Notes under the pieces: generated by a model | What the model saw: the letters and a program-made list of their open reading frames with translations, nothing else | Told to the model about the DNA's origin: nothing | Databases searched by the model: none | Position numbers and translations under genes: made by a program | From: N074bin45 sp039587475 | GTDB taxonomy: Bacteria > Gemmatimonadota > Gemmatimonadetes > Gemmatimonadales > GWC2-71-9 | Direction: 5' to 3' | DNA: 64,000 bases | NCBI GenBank assembly: GCA_039587475.1 | Contig: JBDHIK010000001.1 | Location: 40,630 to 104,629 of the forward strand | Shown: positions 52,944 to 61,814 of the stretch, in pieces | Layout of the letters: every line of letters starts with the position of its first letter | How positions within the stretch are numbered: position 1 is the first letter of the stretch

Positions 52944-53953
52944 CCCGACGTCGCATTCTGGTGTTGATGCATCCCGACCTGGTGCCGCCCAAGAGCCGGT
53001 CGGGCTACAGCGAGCAGGAGATCAACGTCTGGAAGACCGAGTACGACGTGGTCACCACCCTCCGGCGCTTGGGGCACGACGTGCGACCCCTTGGCGCGCA
53101 GGAAGACCTGCTCGCCATCCGCACCGCGGTTCTCACCTGGCGGCCCCACATCGTGTTCAATCTGTTGGAGGAATTTCACGGACAGGCGTTGTACGACCAC
53201 CATGTCGTCAGCTACCTGGAACTGCTGCGCGTCCCGTATACGGGGAACAACCCACGCGGCCTGGTGTTGACACGGGACAAAGCCCAGGCCAAGAAGATCC
53301 TGATGTACCACGGGATTCGCGTTCCAGGGTTCTTGGTGGTCCCGCGCGGCCGTCCTGGTCGGCTGCCCCGCCACCTGCAATATCCCGTGATCGTCAAGAG
53401 CCTGGTGGAACACGCGTCGTACGGGATCTCCGCCGCATCGGTGGTCCGACGTGACTCCGCGCTTGCCACCCGTGTGGCCTACGTACACGACCGCGTCGGC
53501 ACGGATGCCATCGTCGAGGAGTACATCGCGGGGCGTGAATTGTACGTCGGGGTCATCGGCAACCGTCAGCTTACGGTGTTCCCACCCTGGGAACTCCTGT
53601 TCGAGCGGATGCCTGAGACCATGCCACGCATCGCGACTGAGAAGGTCAAGCACGATACCGACACTCAGGCCAAGTGGGGCATCTACCAGCAGCCCGCGGC
53701 AGGCTTGTCACCCTCCCAGGTCGAGCACATCCAGCAGGCCTGCCGGACCATCTACCGGTCGCTCGAGCTCGAGGGATATGCTCGTATCGACTTTCGCCTG
53801 CGAGAGGACGGGACACTGTTCTTCCTGGAGGCCAACCCCAATCCGGAGATCGCGCGCCGGGAGGAGTTTGCGTCGGCCGCCTCGCACATCGGGATGGGGT
53901 ACGCCCAGTTGTTGCAGAAGATCCTGAACCTGGGCCTTCGACGCGGCCAGTAG
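52940..53953 (+). CDS. ATP-grasp protein, D-Ala-D-Ala ligase-like
   Basis: The 337-residue protein has an ATP-grasp fold: an N-terminal half with ILVLMHPDLVPP and FNLLEEFHGQALYDH, then ATP-binding PVIVKSLVEHASYGISAASVV, DAIVEEYIAGRELYVGVIG and the metal site YARIDFRLREDGTLFFLEANPNPEI (Asp, Glu and Asn). It is closest to D-Ala-D-Ala ligase/RimK-type enzymes, which make amide bonds between carboxylate and amine using ATP. The unusual partner is a zinc peptidase, so it may make a peptide or modify a protein terminus. A true Ddl is less likely because no other cell-wall genes are near. Confidence 0.82.
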   Translation: MTRRRILVLMHPDLVPPKSRSGYSEQEINVWKTEYDVVTTLRRLGHDVRPLGAQEDLLAIRTAVLTWRPHIVFNLLEEFHGQALYDHHVVSYLELLRVPYTGNNPRGLVLTRDKAQAKKILMYHGIRVPGFLVVPRGRPGRLPRHLQYPVIVKSLVEHASYGISAASVVRRDSALATRVAYVHDRVGTDAIVEEYIAGRELYVGVIGNRQLTVFPPWELLFERMPETMPRIATEKVKHDTDTQAKWGIYQQPAAGLSPSQVEHIQQACRTIYRSLELEGYARIDFRLREDGTLFFLEANPNPEIARREEFASAASHIGMGYAQLLQKILNLGLRRGQ

Positions 53954-54038
53954 TACGATGGCGCGGGGTCGCTTGCAGCCACGCGCGGTTTCTTGAATAC
54001 TGAACGACTCTGCCCACGGGCATCTCCCTGGAGGCTCC

Positions 54039-55331
54039 ATGGTTGACCGCCGATCGTTCGTCGCTTCCCTGACCGGCGCTGCAATGGCGTTGCCCCCGTT
54101 CCGGGCTGACGCCATCGCCCAGGTCCTTCGTGCCGGCGAGATCGCCGGCCATCGGAGGCCCGAAGACGTCGCCGACGATGAGGAGTACTGGAGCCACATC
54201 CAGCGCGCGTTCGATGCCGACCGAACCCTGGTCAACCTCAACAATGGCGGCGTGTGCCCAACCCCGACGCACGTCCTCGAAGCCATGATCAGGGATCTGG
54301 AATTTAGCAACGCGGTGCCGGTGGAGAACATGTGGCGGGTGCTCGAACCCCGGGTCGAGTACGTGCGGCAGGAGTTGGCCCTGGATTTCGGATGCGACCC
54401 CGAGGAAATGGCCATCACCCGGAATGCGTCCGAGGCGATGGAGATCATGATCTTCGGCCTCGACCTGGAGCCGGGTGACGAGGTGATCGTCACCAACCAG
54501 AACTACCCGCGCATGATCACCGGGTGGCGTCAGCGAGCCCGCCGCGAGGGCATCGTGGTCAAGGAGGTTTCGTTCTCCGTCCCCCCGCCATCCATGGAAC
54601 ACATCGTACAGCGCTACGCCGAGGCCATTACCCCGAGGACCAGAGTGATCGAGGTCACCCACATCACCAATCTGTCGGGGCAGATCATGCCGGTCCGGGA
54701 GATCGTATCTCTGGCCAAACCCAGGGGTATCGAGGTCTTCGTAGACGGCGCCCACGCCTACGCCCACTTCCCGTTCGCCCGTGAGAGTCTGGATTGCGAT
54801 TACTACGGCACCAGCCTGCACAAGTGGCTTCTGGCGCCGGTCGGCACGGGCTTCCTTTACGTTCGCAAGGACAAACAAGGGTCCCTGTGGCCGTTGATGG
54901 CGGCACCAGAAACGATGGACGACAACATCCGGAAATACGAGGAGATCGGGACGCACCCGGCGGCCAACCACAACGCCATCGCTGCCGCGCTCGCCTTCCA
55001 CCAGGGGATCGGGGCGGAGCGCAAGATCGCCCGCCTGCGATACTTGCGGGACCGCTGGGCCAAGCCGCTCTTAGAGGAAAGCGACCGCGTGACGTTGTTG
55101 ACCCCGCTCGATTCGCCTCACAGCGGCGCCATCGGTCTGGTCGACGTCGAGGGCTTCGACATGGGTGAGTTGGGATCCTGGCTGCGGCGCCGTCACGGTA
55201 TCATCATCGTGCCGATCGTCCACCCGGAATTCCAGGGGCTCCGGGTCACTCCGAACGTGTACACGACACCGGAGGAGGTCGATCGATTCGCCGAGGCCAT
55301 CCGCGAGGCGATCCACATGGGAATCGGTTGA
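54039..55331 (+). CDS. Tat-exported PLP-dependent class V aminotransferase-like enzyme
   Basis: The leader has a twin-arginine signal (DRRSFVASLTGAAMAL). The body is an aminotransferase class V fold of the isopenicillin N epimerase/CsdA type: VNLNNGGVCPTPTHVLEAM at the start, NASEAMEIMIFGLDLEPGDEVIVTNQNYPRM, EVFVDGAHAYAHFPF (Asp for the pyridine nitrogen) and the Schiff-base Lys in YYGTSLHKWLLAPVGTGFLY. A clear GGAGG precedes the ATG. Tat export fits folding with the cofactor in the cytoplasm. Substrate is unknown. Confidence 0.88.
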   Translation: MVDRRSFVASLTGAAMALPPFRADAIAQVLRAGEIAGHRRPEDVADDEEYWSHIQRAFDADRTLVNLNNGGVCPTPTHVLEAMIRDLEFSNAVPVENMWRVLEPRVEYVRQELALDFGCDPEEMAITRNASEAMEIMIFGLDLEPGDEVIVTNQNYPRMITGWRQRARREGIVVKEVSFSVPPPSMEHIVQRYAEAITPRTRVIEVTHITNLSGQIMPVREIVSLAKPRGIEVFVDGAHAYAHFPFARESLDCDYYGTSLHKWLLAPVGTGFLYVRKDKQGSLWPLMAAPETMDDNIRKYEEIGTHPAANHNAIAAALAFHQGIGAERKIARLRYLRDRWAKPLLEESDRVTLLTPLDSPHSGAIGLVDVEGFDMGELGSWLRRRHGIIIVPIVHPEFQGLRVTPNVYTTPEEVDRFAEAIREAIHMGIG

Positions 55332-55482
55332 ATGCCGAGGGCCAGTCCCTTTGCCGGGGCGAGCCCTCTGCCTACCTTAAGACTGGTGGTACACCTGCCT
55401 TCCGGAAGTCAGACCTGCGTCGAGGGGACCGTGGCATGCACCCGTGTCCACCTGAACACCGCGCTGTGACTTTCACGCTACC

Positions 55483-57555
55483 GTGAAGCAGCCTGAGGCC
55501 TCTCAGCAGCCCCAGACCCTGTCCCGGGAACTGTCGGTGTTCCTGGTGCAATTCTCGATCAGTCTCCACAAGGTCGGCGCCTACCCCGCCAACCATCCCG
55601 TCGTGACCGAATCCGTCGAGTCGATGTACAGCAAGCTGGTGCCGTTGCTGGCAGAGCGCGGCCTGCTCACCCTGGGCGTCGCTCGCAACCAGCTCATCGT
55701 TGAGGGCACGGCCACCGACCCTGACAGTGCGGTCCTCGCGGACCTGGCGGAGCGTCTCCATCGCCATCAGATCGGCGCCCTGCGGCTGCTCGAGGGTCTG
55801 TCCGGCCAGGAGCTGCACGACCTTCTCACACTGTTGAGTTCCGAATCCGGTCGCGACGAGGTGCCCCTGGGGTTGCGACCCAAGGATGAAATCGATCGCT
55901 GGCACCACATTGAGGTCGTGCCGCTGACCTTTGAGGAACTCCAGCTGTCGGATAGCGAATCCGACCAGGACCATCCGGGGGCGGGCGGGCAACAGTCCCA
56001 ACTATGGCTTGGCCTGGCGGCGGCGGCGATGCGTGTCGATGTGCCTGAAGACGACCTCCAGGACGGCCCATCGCTCGCGGCGGAGGACATCGCAGCCGCG
56101 ATTGCCGAGAACCGGGATGACCACAGCTACGACCGGGTCATCGTCGGCTACCTGAGTCAACTGGGCCATGAGCTCAAACTGCGGAGCGGTGCCGAAGCCA
56201 AGCGCCTGCACGAGCAGGTGACCCAGCTCCTTCAGTCCCTCGACTACTCCACGCTCAAGCGGCTGCTGGAGGTGGGCGGGGATCGCAAGGTCCGGAACCG
56301 CATGTTGGAGGACTTCTCGGCCAGTCTCCCCGTGCAGGCGGTCCTGGATCTGGTCAAGGCCGCGGCCGACGCCGACGAACAGAACATTTCCCACTCATTG
56401 ATTCGCATGCTGTCCAAGCTGGCTGACCATGCCGACGCCAGCCACGGCCTGATCGGCCCACACGCCGACGATGGTTTTCGTGACTCTATCCAGGCATTGC
56501 TCGACGGTTGGAACCTGGAAGACCCCAATCCGGAGACCTACACCGAAGTGTTGCAGCATCTGTCCCTGGCCGAGACCGGCGACGGACCGGGTGAGGACAC
56601 GCAGGTAATCGATCTCGGCGAGGAAGCGGTCCGGATCGTTCAAATGGGTCTGGAGCTGGATGCCGTCGGCCTGACCGTGACCCACGCCGTGGACACCATG
56701 CTCGAGGAAGGCCGGTTCACAGAACTCCTGGAGTTGGTGGACGGCGCCCCCGAGGCATCCTCCGGTTCGGCAGCCATCTGGGAGTACCTGGCGTCCCCGG
56801 AGCGCGTCCGGATGCTCCTGGCCCAGGATGAACAGGACATCGAGGGCGTGCAGCGGGTCCTCGAGCGCCTGGGGGCCGAGGCGACCGAGCCGCTCATCAA
56901 CGCTCTCGCCTCAGCCAAGTCTCGCGCCATGCGCCACCGCCTGTTGAGCACCCTGACGGCGTTGGGCAGCGGGGTCGGACCGATCGCCATGGCGCACCTC
57001 CCGGAGGCCGAGTGGTTCGTCCAGCGCAACCTCCTCATCCTGATCGGCTCGTTGACCGACTGGCCCGAGGGATTTACCCCGGAACCCTACGCTGCCAACT
57101 CCGACGCCCGGGTGCGTCGGGAGGCGGTCAAGCTCATGCTGCAGTCAAAGGACCTGTCCATGCGTGACGAAGGCATCCAGTTGGGACTGGCCGACGACGA
57201 CGAGTCGATCGTTCGGATGGCTCTTACCACCGCGATCAACGGCTGCCCCCAGCCTGCGCAACGACGGGCCATGGACCTCATGGATGACGACGACGGCGAT
57301 ATTCGCGTTCTGGCCACGCGGGTCGTGGGCACATTCGGATCCACCCGGGCGCGAGAAGTCCTGATCCAGCGTACTCTCGGGAAACGCCGCTGGTGGCAGC
57401 GACGCCCGCGGCTGGCCACTCCCGATCCGGAAATGCTTACGGCCCTGTCGGCCCTCGCAACCCACTGGGCAGAGGACGCCAGCGCCGCCGACATTCTCGA
57501 TCTGGCGCGCCGCAGTGGCAACCAGGACGTCGTTGCTGCGGTGGGCGACGCATGA
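55483..57555 (+). CDS. large HEAT-repeat protein
   Basis: The 690-residue soluble protein starts with a GTG and holds a helical N-terminal domain, an acidic middle and HEAT-like repeats in the C-terminal half (MLQSKDLSMRDEGIQLGLADDDESIVRMALTTAI and DLMDDDDGDIRVLATRVVGTFGSTRAREVL). It has no catalytic motif. It is coupled by ATGA to the HD-GYP gene. The related HEAT protein at 36292-37728 also sits beside signalling genes. It may serve as a scaffold or sensor for c-di-GMP breakdown. Confidence 0.75.
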   Translation: MKQPEASQQPQTLSRELSVFLVQFSISLHKVGAYPANHPVVTESVESMYSKLVPLLAERGLLTLGVARNQLIVEGTATDPDSAVLADLAERLHRHQIGALRLLEGLSGQELHDLLTLLSSESGRDEVPLGLRPKDEIDRWHHIEVVPLTFEELQLSDSESDQDHPGAGGQQSQLWLGLAAAAMRVDVPEDDLQDGPSLAAEDIAAAIAENRDDHSYDRVIVGYLSQLGHELKLRSGAEAKRLHEQVTQLLQSLDYSTLKRLLEVGGDRKVRNRMLEDFSASLPVQAVLDLVKAAADADEQNISHSLIRMLSKLADHADASHGLIGPHADDGFRDSIQALLDGWNLEDPNPETYTEVLQHLSLAETGDGPGEDTQVIDLGEEAVRIVQMGLELDAVGLTVTHAVDTMLEEGRFTELLELVDGAPEASSGSAAIWEYLASPERVRMLLAQDEQDIEGVQRVLERLGAEATEPLINALASAKSRAMRHRLLSTLTALGSGVGPIAMAHLPEAEWFVQRNLLILIGSLTDWPEGFTPEPYAANSDARVRREAVKLMLQSKDLSMRDEGIQLGLADDDESIVRMALTTAINGCPQPAQRRAMDLMDDDDGDIRVLATRVVGTFGSTRAREVLIQRTLGKRRWWQRRPRLATPDPEMLTALSALATHWAEDASAADILDLARRSGNQDVVAAVGDA

Positions 57556-58721
57556 GCGACCCCATTCGCTTCTTGCTGTCGATGGGGCACGTGCTGTCCG
57601 CGATGTCGCTGTACGACCGGGGACACCCCGCCCGTGAGCGCGCGCTGGACGATTCCTTCGAACACCTCCTGGAACTGATCGGCGATCACAGCGAGCGGGA
57701 ATTCACATTCGTCGATCGTGAGGTGGTGTTCCACCGTCAGGTCCTCCGGGACCTGAAGGATTGGGAGTGGGCCGCGCGTCTGGCCGGTGTAGGAATCGAG
57801 CGGGTCGAATTCGACGACGCGGTCGTTCGGGAGGACTACGAGGAGTTCTTGCGGGACGCGTTTCACCGCTTCAAGGGAGATGGGTTCGACACGACGGAAG
57901 CACGATACATGCGCCGCACCGGCATCCGGTACGGGCCCATCGCGGTGGAACAGAAGATCGACGAAGCCGCGGAACTCATTGCTTCCACCGCGACGATCGC
58001 CTATTCGCTCCAGGACGACGTCGAGACGATCGAATGGATGCATCAGCAGGTCCAGGAGCGGGGCAACCTGCCACTCCTCGAAGCCGAGACGGTGGTGCGT
58101 TCGCTGTCCACGGCGATGCACAGCCAGAAGGAGATCATCCTCCCGCTTCTTCAATTGAAGGAATTCGATCAGTACACCACGACCCATGCGACCAACGTGG
58201 CGGTGCTGACGATGGCGCTCGCGGAATACGTCGGCCTCCATGGCCGGGACGTCCGGGCCATGGGCGTCGCCGGATTGCTGCACGATCTGGGCAAAGTCCG
58301 GATCCCCAAGGAAATCCTGGTCAAGCCGGGTGCCTTCACGGACGAAGAGCGCAAGGTGATGCAACGGCACCCGGACGAGGGCGCCCGGATCATCATGGGC
58401 CGGGACGTCCGACTCGAGGTGCCGGCCATCGTGGCCTACGAACACCACATCATGTTGAACGGTGGCGGGTACCCGTCGATGCATTACCAACGCCCCACGC
58501 ACATCGCCAGCCGACTGGTGCATATCTGCGACGTCTACGACGCGCTATGCACCAACCGTCCTTACCGCGACGCCTGGTCGTCCGAGAAGGCGCTCCTGCT
58601 CATCGAAGAGCAGAGTGGCGCAGACTTTGACCCCCACTTTGCGCGTCCCTTCCTCGCCATGATGCGGGAACACCGGACTCAACCCGTGCGTTTCGCCAAT
58701 CCGGTGGTAACAGCTGCCTGA
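57552..58721 (+). CDS. HD-GYP domain protein (c-di-GMP phosphodiesterase type)
   Basis: The C-terminal half of the 389-residue protein is HD-GYP: first His in TTHATNVAVLTMALAEY, HD in LLHDLGKVRIPKEIL, His in QRHPDEGARII, then YEHHIMLNGGGYPS and HICDVYDALCTNRPYRDAW. The N-terminal ~170 residues are helical with no receiver, so the input must come from elsewhere, possibly the coupled HEAT protein. The GYP triad is intact. The ATG overlaps the previous stop (ATGA). Confidence 0.9.
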   Translation: MSDPIRFLLSMGHVLSAMSLYDRGHPARERALDDSFEHLLELIGDHSEREFTFVDREVVFHRQVLRDLKDWEWAARLAGVGIERVEFDDAVVREDYEEFLRDAFHRFKGDGFDTTEARYMRRTGIRYGPIAVEQKIDEAAELIASTATIAYSLQDDVETIEWMHQQVQERGNLPLLEAETVVRSLSTAMHSQKEIILPLLQLKEFDQYTTTHATNVAVLTMALAEYVGLHGRDVRAMGVAGLLHDLGKVRIPKEILVKPGAFTDEERKVMQRHPDEGARIIMGRDVRLEVPAIVAYEHHIMLNGGGYPSMHYQRPTHIASRLVHICDVYDALCTNRPYRDAWSSEKALLLIEEQSGADFDPHFARPFLAMMREHRTQPVRFANPVVTAA

Positions 58722-58748
58722 AGCGCCCGCTCGACGCCCGACACGCCG

Positions 58749-59717
58749 GTGAACCGACTCGTGCATTCACCACGCCCACGGTGCCGACTCGCCTGGCCCG
58801 GGGTCGCCAGGGGAATGTCCCTGGCGATTCTGACATCCTCGGTCGCCGGCGCTCAGGACTCTGGGGCAGCGGCCGTGGCGTCTGCCTCTCTCGATCACGT
58901 GCCGGTCGCCGTCACCGACCTGGAAGAAGCATCGGAACGGTACCGTCAGCTGGGGTTCACCCTCCAGACCGGTCGGGTCCACCCAAACACCATCGAGAAC
59001 GCCTTCGTGAAATTTCGGGACGGCACGATGCTGGAACTGATCAGTGCCAGCGAACCGCGCGACAGCCTGGCCCGGTGGTACCTGAATCTCCTCAAGTCCC
59101 GCGAAGGGGCCGCGTTCGTATCGCTCCGAACCGACGACATGACGGCCGTCCTCCGGCACCTGGAGTCCGCCGGGTTTCGAATGGAAGATTCCGGCCCGAA
59201 TTCGAAGGCGTTCCGTACCGCCGCGCTCGACGAGGCCGAACCGCTCCGGAGACTGTTTTTCATCCAGTATCTGAACCCGGCGCCCGCCACGGCGGCCAGC
59301 GTGCGGCACGACAATACCGCGCTCGGGGTGCGTTCCGTCTGGATTGCGACCCATGATCTGGCCCAGGACACTGACCGGATGGCCACTCTCGGATTGCGGC
59401 CGGGAGATGTCGTCCCGTTTCAAGCCGTCGACGGGCTGGGCCGAGCCTTCCCACTCGACGTGGGCAGTCTGGTCCTCGTGGCGCCAACGAAGGTAGCCGG
59501 CTGGACCGCGGAGTTCATCGAGACCTGGGGCCCCGGCATCATGGGGATCACACTGGCAGTGGGGGATGTGGACCAGGCGGCCAGCACCATTCAGCAGAGG
59601 ACCGGACGCCGCTACCAGATCCGGTCCCTGGCAGGCAGGGGGCGGGCCATCCTGGTACCGCCCGGTCTGAGTCATGGCGTATGGATCGAGATGCTGGAAC
59701 CCGAGCGCACTGAATGA
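58749..59717 (+). CDS. exported VOC/glyoxalase-like protein
   Basis: A GTG start is followed by a signal-like segment (RGMSLAILTSSVAGAQ). The rest reads as two VOC modules: SLDHVPVAVTDLEEASERYRQLGFTLQTGRVHPN, then FVKFRDGTMLELISAS, and later VRSVWIATHDLAQDTDRMATLG. These are the beta-alpha-beta-beta-beta folds of the glyoxalase/dioxygenase superfamily. His and Glu residues could bind a metal, but a specific enzyme cannot be named. The next gene, 13 bases downstream, is the UGA-containing peroxiredoxin-like gene. Confidence 0.72.
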   Translation: MNRLVHSPRPRCRLAWPGVARGMSLAILTSSVAGAQDSGAAAVASASLDHVPVAVTDLEEASERYRQLGFTLQTGRVHPNTIENAFVKFRDGTMLELISASEPRDSLARWYLNLLKSREGAAFVSLRTDDMTAVLRHLESAGFRMEDSGPNSKAFRTAALDEAEPLRRLFFIQYLNPAPATAASVRHDNTALGVRSVWIATHDLAQDTDRMATLGLRPGDVVPFQAVDGLGRAFPLDVGSLVLVAPTKVAGWTAEFIETWGPGIMGITLAVGDVDQAASTIQQRTGRRYQIRSLAGRGRAILVPPGLSHGVWIEMLEPERTE

Positions 59718-59730
59718 CCGGAGTCTGCAT

Positions 59731-60309
59731 GTGAACGAGCAACCTGAGGGGCGCCCCGACATTCCCCGAGTGGGCGCGGTGGCGCCCGACTTCGTGCTCC
59801 CCAACACCAGTCGCGAGATGCGCCGCCTCGACGACCTCGTGGCGAACCGTCCAGTCATCGTGGTGTTCTATCGCGGCTACTGGTGACCCTTCTGCGTCCG
59901 CCAGTTGGCGGACTTCCGTGACCACGCCACAGCCGTCGCCAACGCCGGATTCGATATGGTGGGCATATCGGTGGACCCGCTCCCTGCCACGGCCCTGCTA
60001 CAGGCGGAGTTGTTCATCCCGTACGATCTCCTGAGCGACCTGGACAAGTCGGTCATATCGGCATGGGATCTCCTCAACGCCAAGGAGCGGGACGGCGTTC
60101 CGGTTCCAGCGGTATTCGCCATCGGCCCGGGCCGGGTCGTCCTGGCCCGATCGATTGACAGCATGACCCGGCAAGTCGGTCCTGAGGCGTTTCTGGCGTC
60201 GATCCAACCAGGCATTGCGACCACGCCGAAGCGGCGCCTGGTGATTCCTCGAGTGCTGGAATTCTTACGCCTCACGCGTCGGGTGACCAGGGGGGCATCC
60301 GGCTCCTAG
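59731..60309 (+). CDS. candidate selenoprotein: peroxiredoxin-like, UxxC, in-frame UGA
   Basis: The open frame runs through a UGA at 59884-59886 (codon 52) to the stop at 60309; a read-through product is 192 residues. The first part is VGAVAPDFVLPNTSREMRRL and VIVVFYRGYW, and directly after the UGA come PFCVRQLADFRDHATAVANAGFDMVGISVD and FAIGPGRVVLARS. This is an AhpC/TSA-type thioredoxin fold with Sec52-Pro-Phe-Cys55, where most relatives have the RGxWCPxC motif. Frame is unbroken on both sides, and a SECIS-like hairpin follows the UGA. GTG at 59731 has GGAG 7 bases upstream. It would act in thiol-disulfide or peroxide chemistry. A Cys-to-UGA nonsense change or sequencing error is the alternative. 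Confidence 0.8.
59884..59913 (+). promoter_or_regulatory. UGA codon and bacterial SECIS-like hairpin
   Basis: GUCCGCC (59896-59902) and GGCGGAC (59907-59913) form a perfect 7-bp stem around an AGUU loop that begins 17 bases after the UGA (59884-59886). In bacterial selenoprotein mRNAs an apical loop about 16-37 bases after the UGA, with G in the first two positions, recruits SelB. This hairpin meets both criteria, and it sits within the coding sequence as expected. Confidence 0.75.
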
Positions 60310-60313
60310 ACCA

Positions 60314-60991
60314 TCAGGCCGTGGCACCCACCCGACCATGGACGATCAGATGCCTGTCGCCGACGCTTTGGGCCTGAAGACCGCCCAATCCCATACCCGC
60401 CAACTGACGCTCCACCTCATCCACGCGGTAGGCCGCGGCCAGTGAATTCGCGAAGTCCTGCCGCAGGACGGCGGGCTCGTCCGCGGCGTGCCGATCGACG
60501 AGCTGTTCCACCGTCTCTCGATCCTCCGGTCGCCGCAGGTCCATGACGAACACGTATCCCCCCGGGCGAGTCCACCTGAGGACCGAGGACCACAGCACCG
60601 CCGGGTCGTGCAGGTGATGGAGCAGACTGTTGCTCACCACGAGATCGTAGTGCGCTCGTGGTAGTGTGCAGTCGGGCAGCAGCCCGGCGTAGAGGGTCAC
60701 CCGGTCCGTCACGTCCGGATGGCGCGCGGCGATGATGGCCCCGGCCTCCAACATGGCCGCGGACCCGTCGACCCCATGGACCTGAAGCGCAGGAGCAATT
60801 CGGGCCAGGCGGTACGAGATGTCCCCAGGCCCACAACCAAGATCGAGGGCTGCACCACTGAAGGCTGCCTCCGGAAGCAGCTCCACCATCAGGTCGATCA
60901 TCCGGCTGTGGGATTCTTCGAAGTCCGCACGGGCGTAGGCCTCTGCCTGGCCCTGCTCGGTCATGAGTTCGGGTTCGGGGATGCGTTTCAT
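60314..60991 (-). CDS. SAM-dependent class I methyltransferase
   Basis: A Rossmann-type methyltransferase: LDLGCGPGDISYRLA is motif I, HGVDGSAAMLEAG the acidic motif II loop, and YDLVVSNSLLHHLHD and RWTRPGGYVFVMDL later motifs, as in ubiquinone/menaquinone-type or small-molecule methyltransferases. The ATG at 60991 has GAGAGGA upstream; a longer frame to 61135 has an unlikely basic leader. Substrate is unknown. It is convergent with the UGA-containing gene, 4 bases apart. Confidence 0.88.
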   Translation of the reverse strand: MKRIPEPELMTEQGQAEAYARADFEESHSRMIDLMVELLPEAAFSGAALDLGCGPGDISYRLARIAPALQVHGVDGSAAMLEAGAIIAARHPDVTDRVTLYAGLLPDCTLPRAHYDLVVSNSLLHHLHDPAVLWSSVLRWTRPGGYVFVMDLRRPEDRETVEQLVDRHAADEPAVLRQDFANSLAAAYRVDEVERQLAGMGLGGLQAQSVGDRHLIVHGRVGATA

Positions 60992-61157
60992 GGTGTCCTC
61001 TCCGATTCGCCGTAACACGTTATCACTACAGAATGTACGGTCAGGCCTCCCGGGGTAGCGCCAGAAATGTGCGCTGGAACACATCACCCCCGACCGTCCC
61101 TCCCTAGGGTATACCAGACCACGGCTAGGCGACACCTACTTCGTCGGGAGCGATCGC

Positions 61158-61604
61158 ATGGTGGAAGTCCAAAATGCCCGGTTCACGACCGATGAATGGC
61201 AGACGCTGCAATTCGCATTGTTGCGGGTGTACTTCCGTGTGGCACAAGTCGACGGCGTCATCGATCAGCGGGAGCGCGGCGCGTTGTTCGACCTCCTGAC
61301 CGAGGTCAACTGCTCCAGTCCAGTGATGGCAGAGATCCTCCGGTCCATCGAAGGAGACTTTCCTGCGGTGTTTACGGCGTTCCTGCAGGACGACCGTGAT
61401 TTCGCCACCTCCATGCAACAGACGCGCATTCTGTTGCTCGGCAAACTGCCTTCAGGAGAGGCCCGCCATTTCGTCGCCGATCTCACTCAGCTGGCCGGCC
61501 ACGTGGCGAACAGCTCGGCGACCGAGGTCTTCGACTCGCACAACATCAGCTCCGCGGAGGCCGAGGTCGTCCAGAGCGTGTCCCAGTTGTTGGAGAAGGC
61601 CTGA
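61158..61604 (+). CDS. TerB/DjlA-N-like small helical protein
   Basis: The 148-residue protein has a TerB-type helical domain: FALLRVYFRVAQVDGVIDQRERGALFDLL contains the acidic DGxID segment, which may bind a metal. It has no signal or membrane helix. No other ter genes are present, so a tellurite role cannot be assumed. It is divergent from the methyltransferase. Confidence 0.65.
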   Translation: MVEVQNARFTTDEWQTLQFALLRVYFRVAQVDGVIDQRERGALFDLLTEVNCSSPVMAEILRSIEGDFPAVFTAFLQDDRDFATSMQQTRILLLGKLPSGEARHFVADLTQLAGHVANSSATEVFDSHNISSAEAEVVQSVSQLLEKA

Positions 61605-61718
61605 GCCGTTCGCGGGCGCGCCACCGATTGCATCCGGCAGGCAAGGACCTGCAGAGAGTCTGGCGATCCGCCCCGGACCGCCGCCCCGAGCGCCATCCAG
61701 CCGGACATCTAACACCAT

Positions 61719-61740
61719 GCACGACAACAACTTGTCGTGC
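61719..61740 (+). terminator. perfect 9-bp hairpin between the TerB-like and Ig-repeat genes
   Basis: GCACGACAA (61719-61727) and TTGTCGTGC (61732-61740) are perfect arms around CAAC. It lies 115 bases after the TerB-like stop and 75 bases before the next start. No U-tract follows on either strand, so it may be a weak terminator or an operator. Confidence 0.35.
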
Positions 61741-61814
61741 GCTCCCACTCCCAGGGTCGCTGGCGCAATTCGTGCCTCTATCATCGGGGTCTGCGTACTC
61801 CGGATGAGAGACTG

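Noticed and set aside
59731..59886. A short peroxiredoxin-like fragment ending at UGA, followed by a second fragment
   Set aside because: Rejected as a pseudogene or two genes: the frame continues unbroken for 141 codons, the UGA replaces exactly the catalytic Cys, and a SECIS-like hairpin follows. Sequencing error is still possible.
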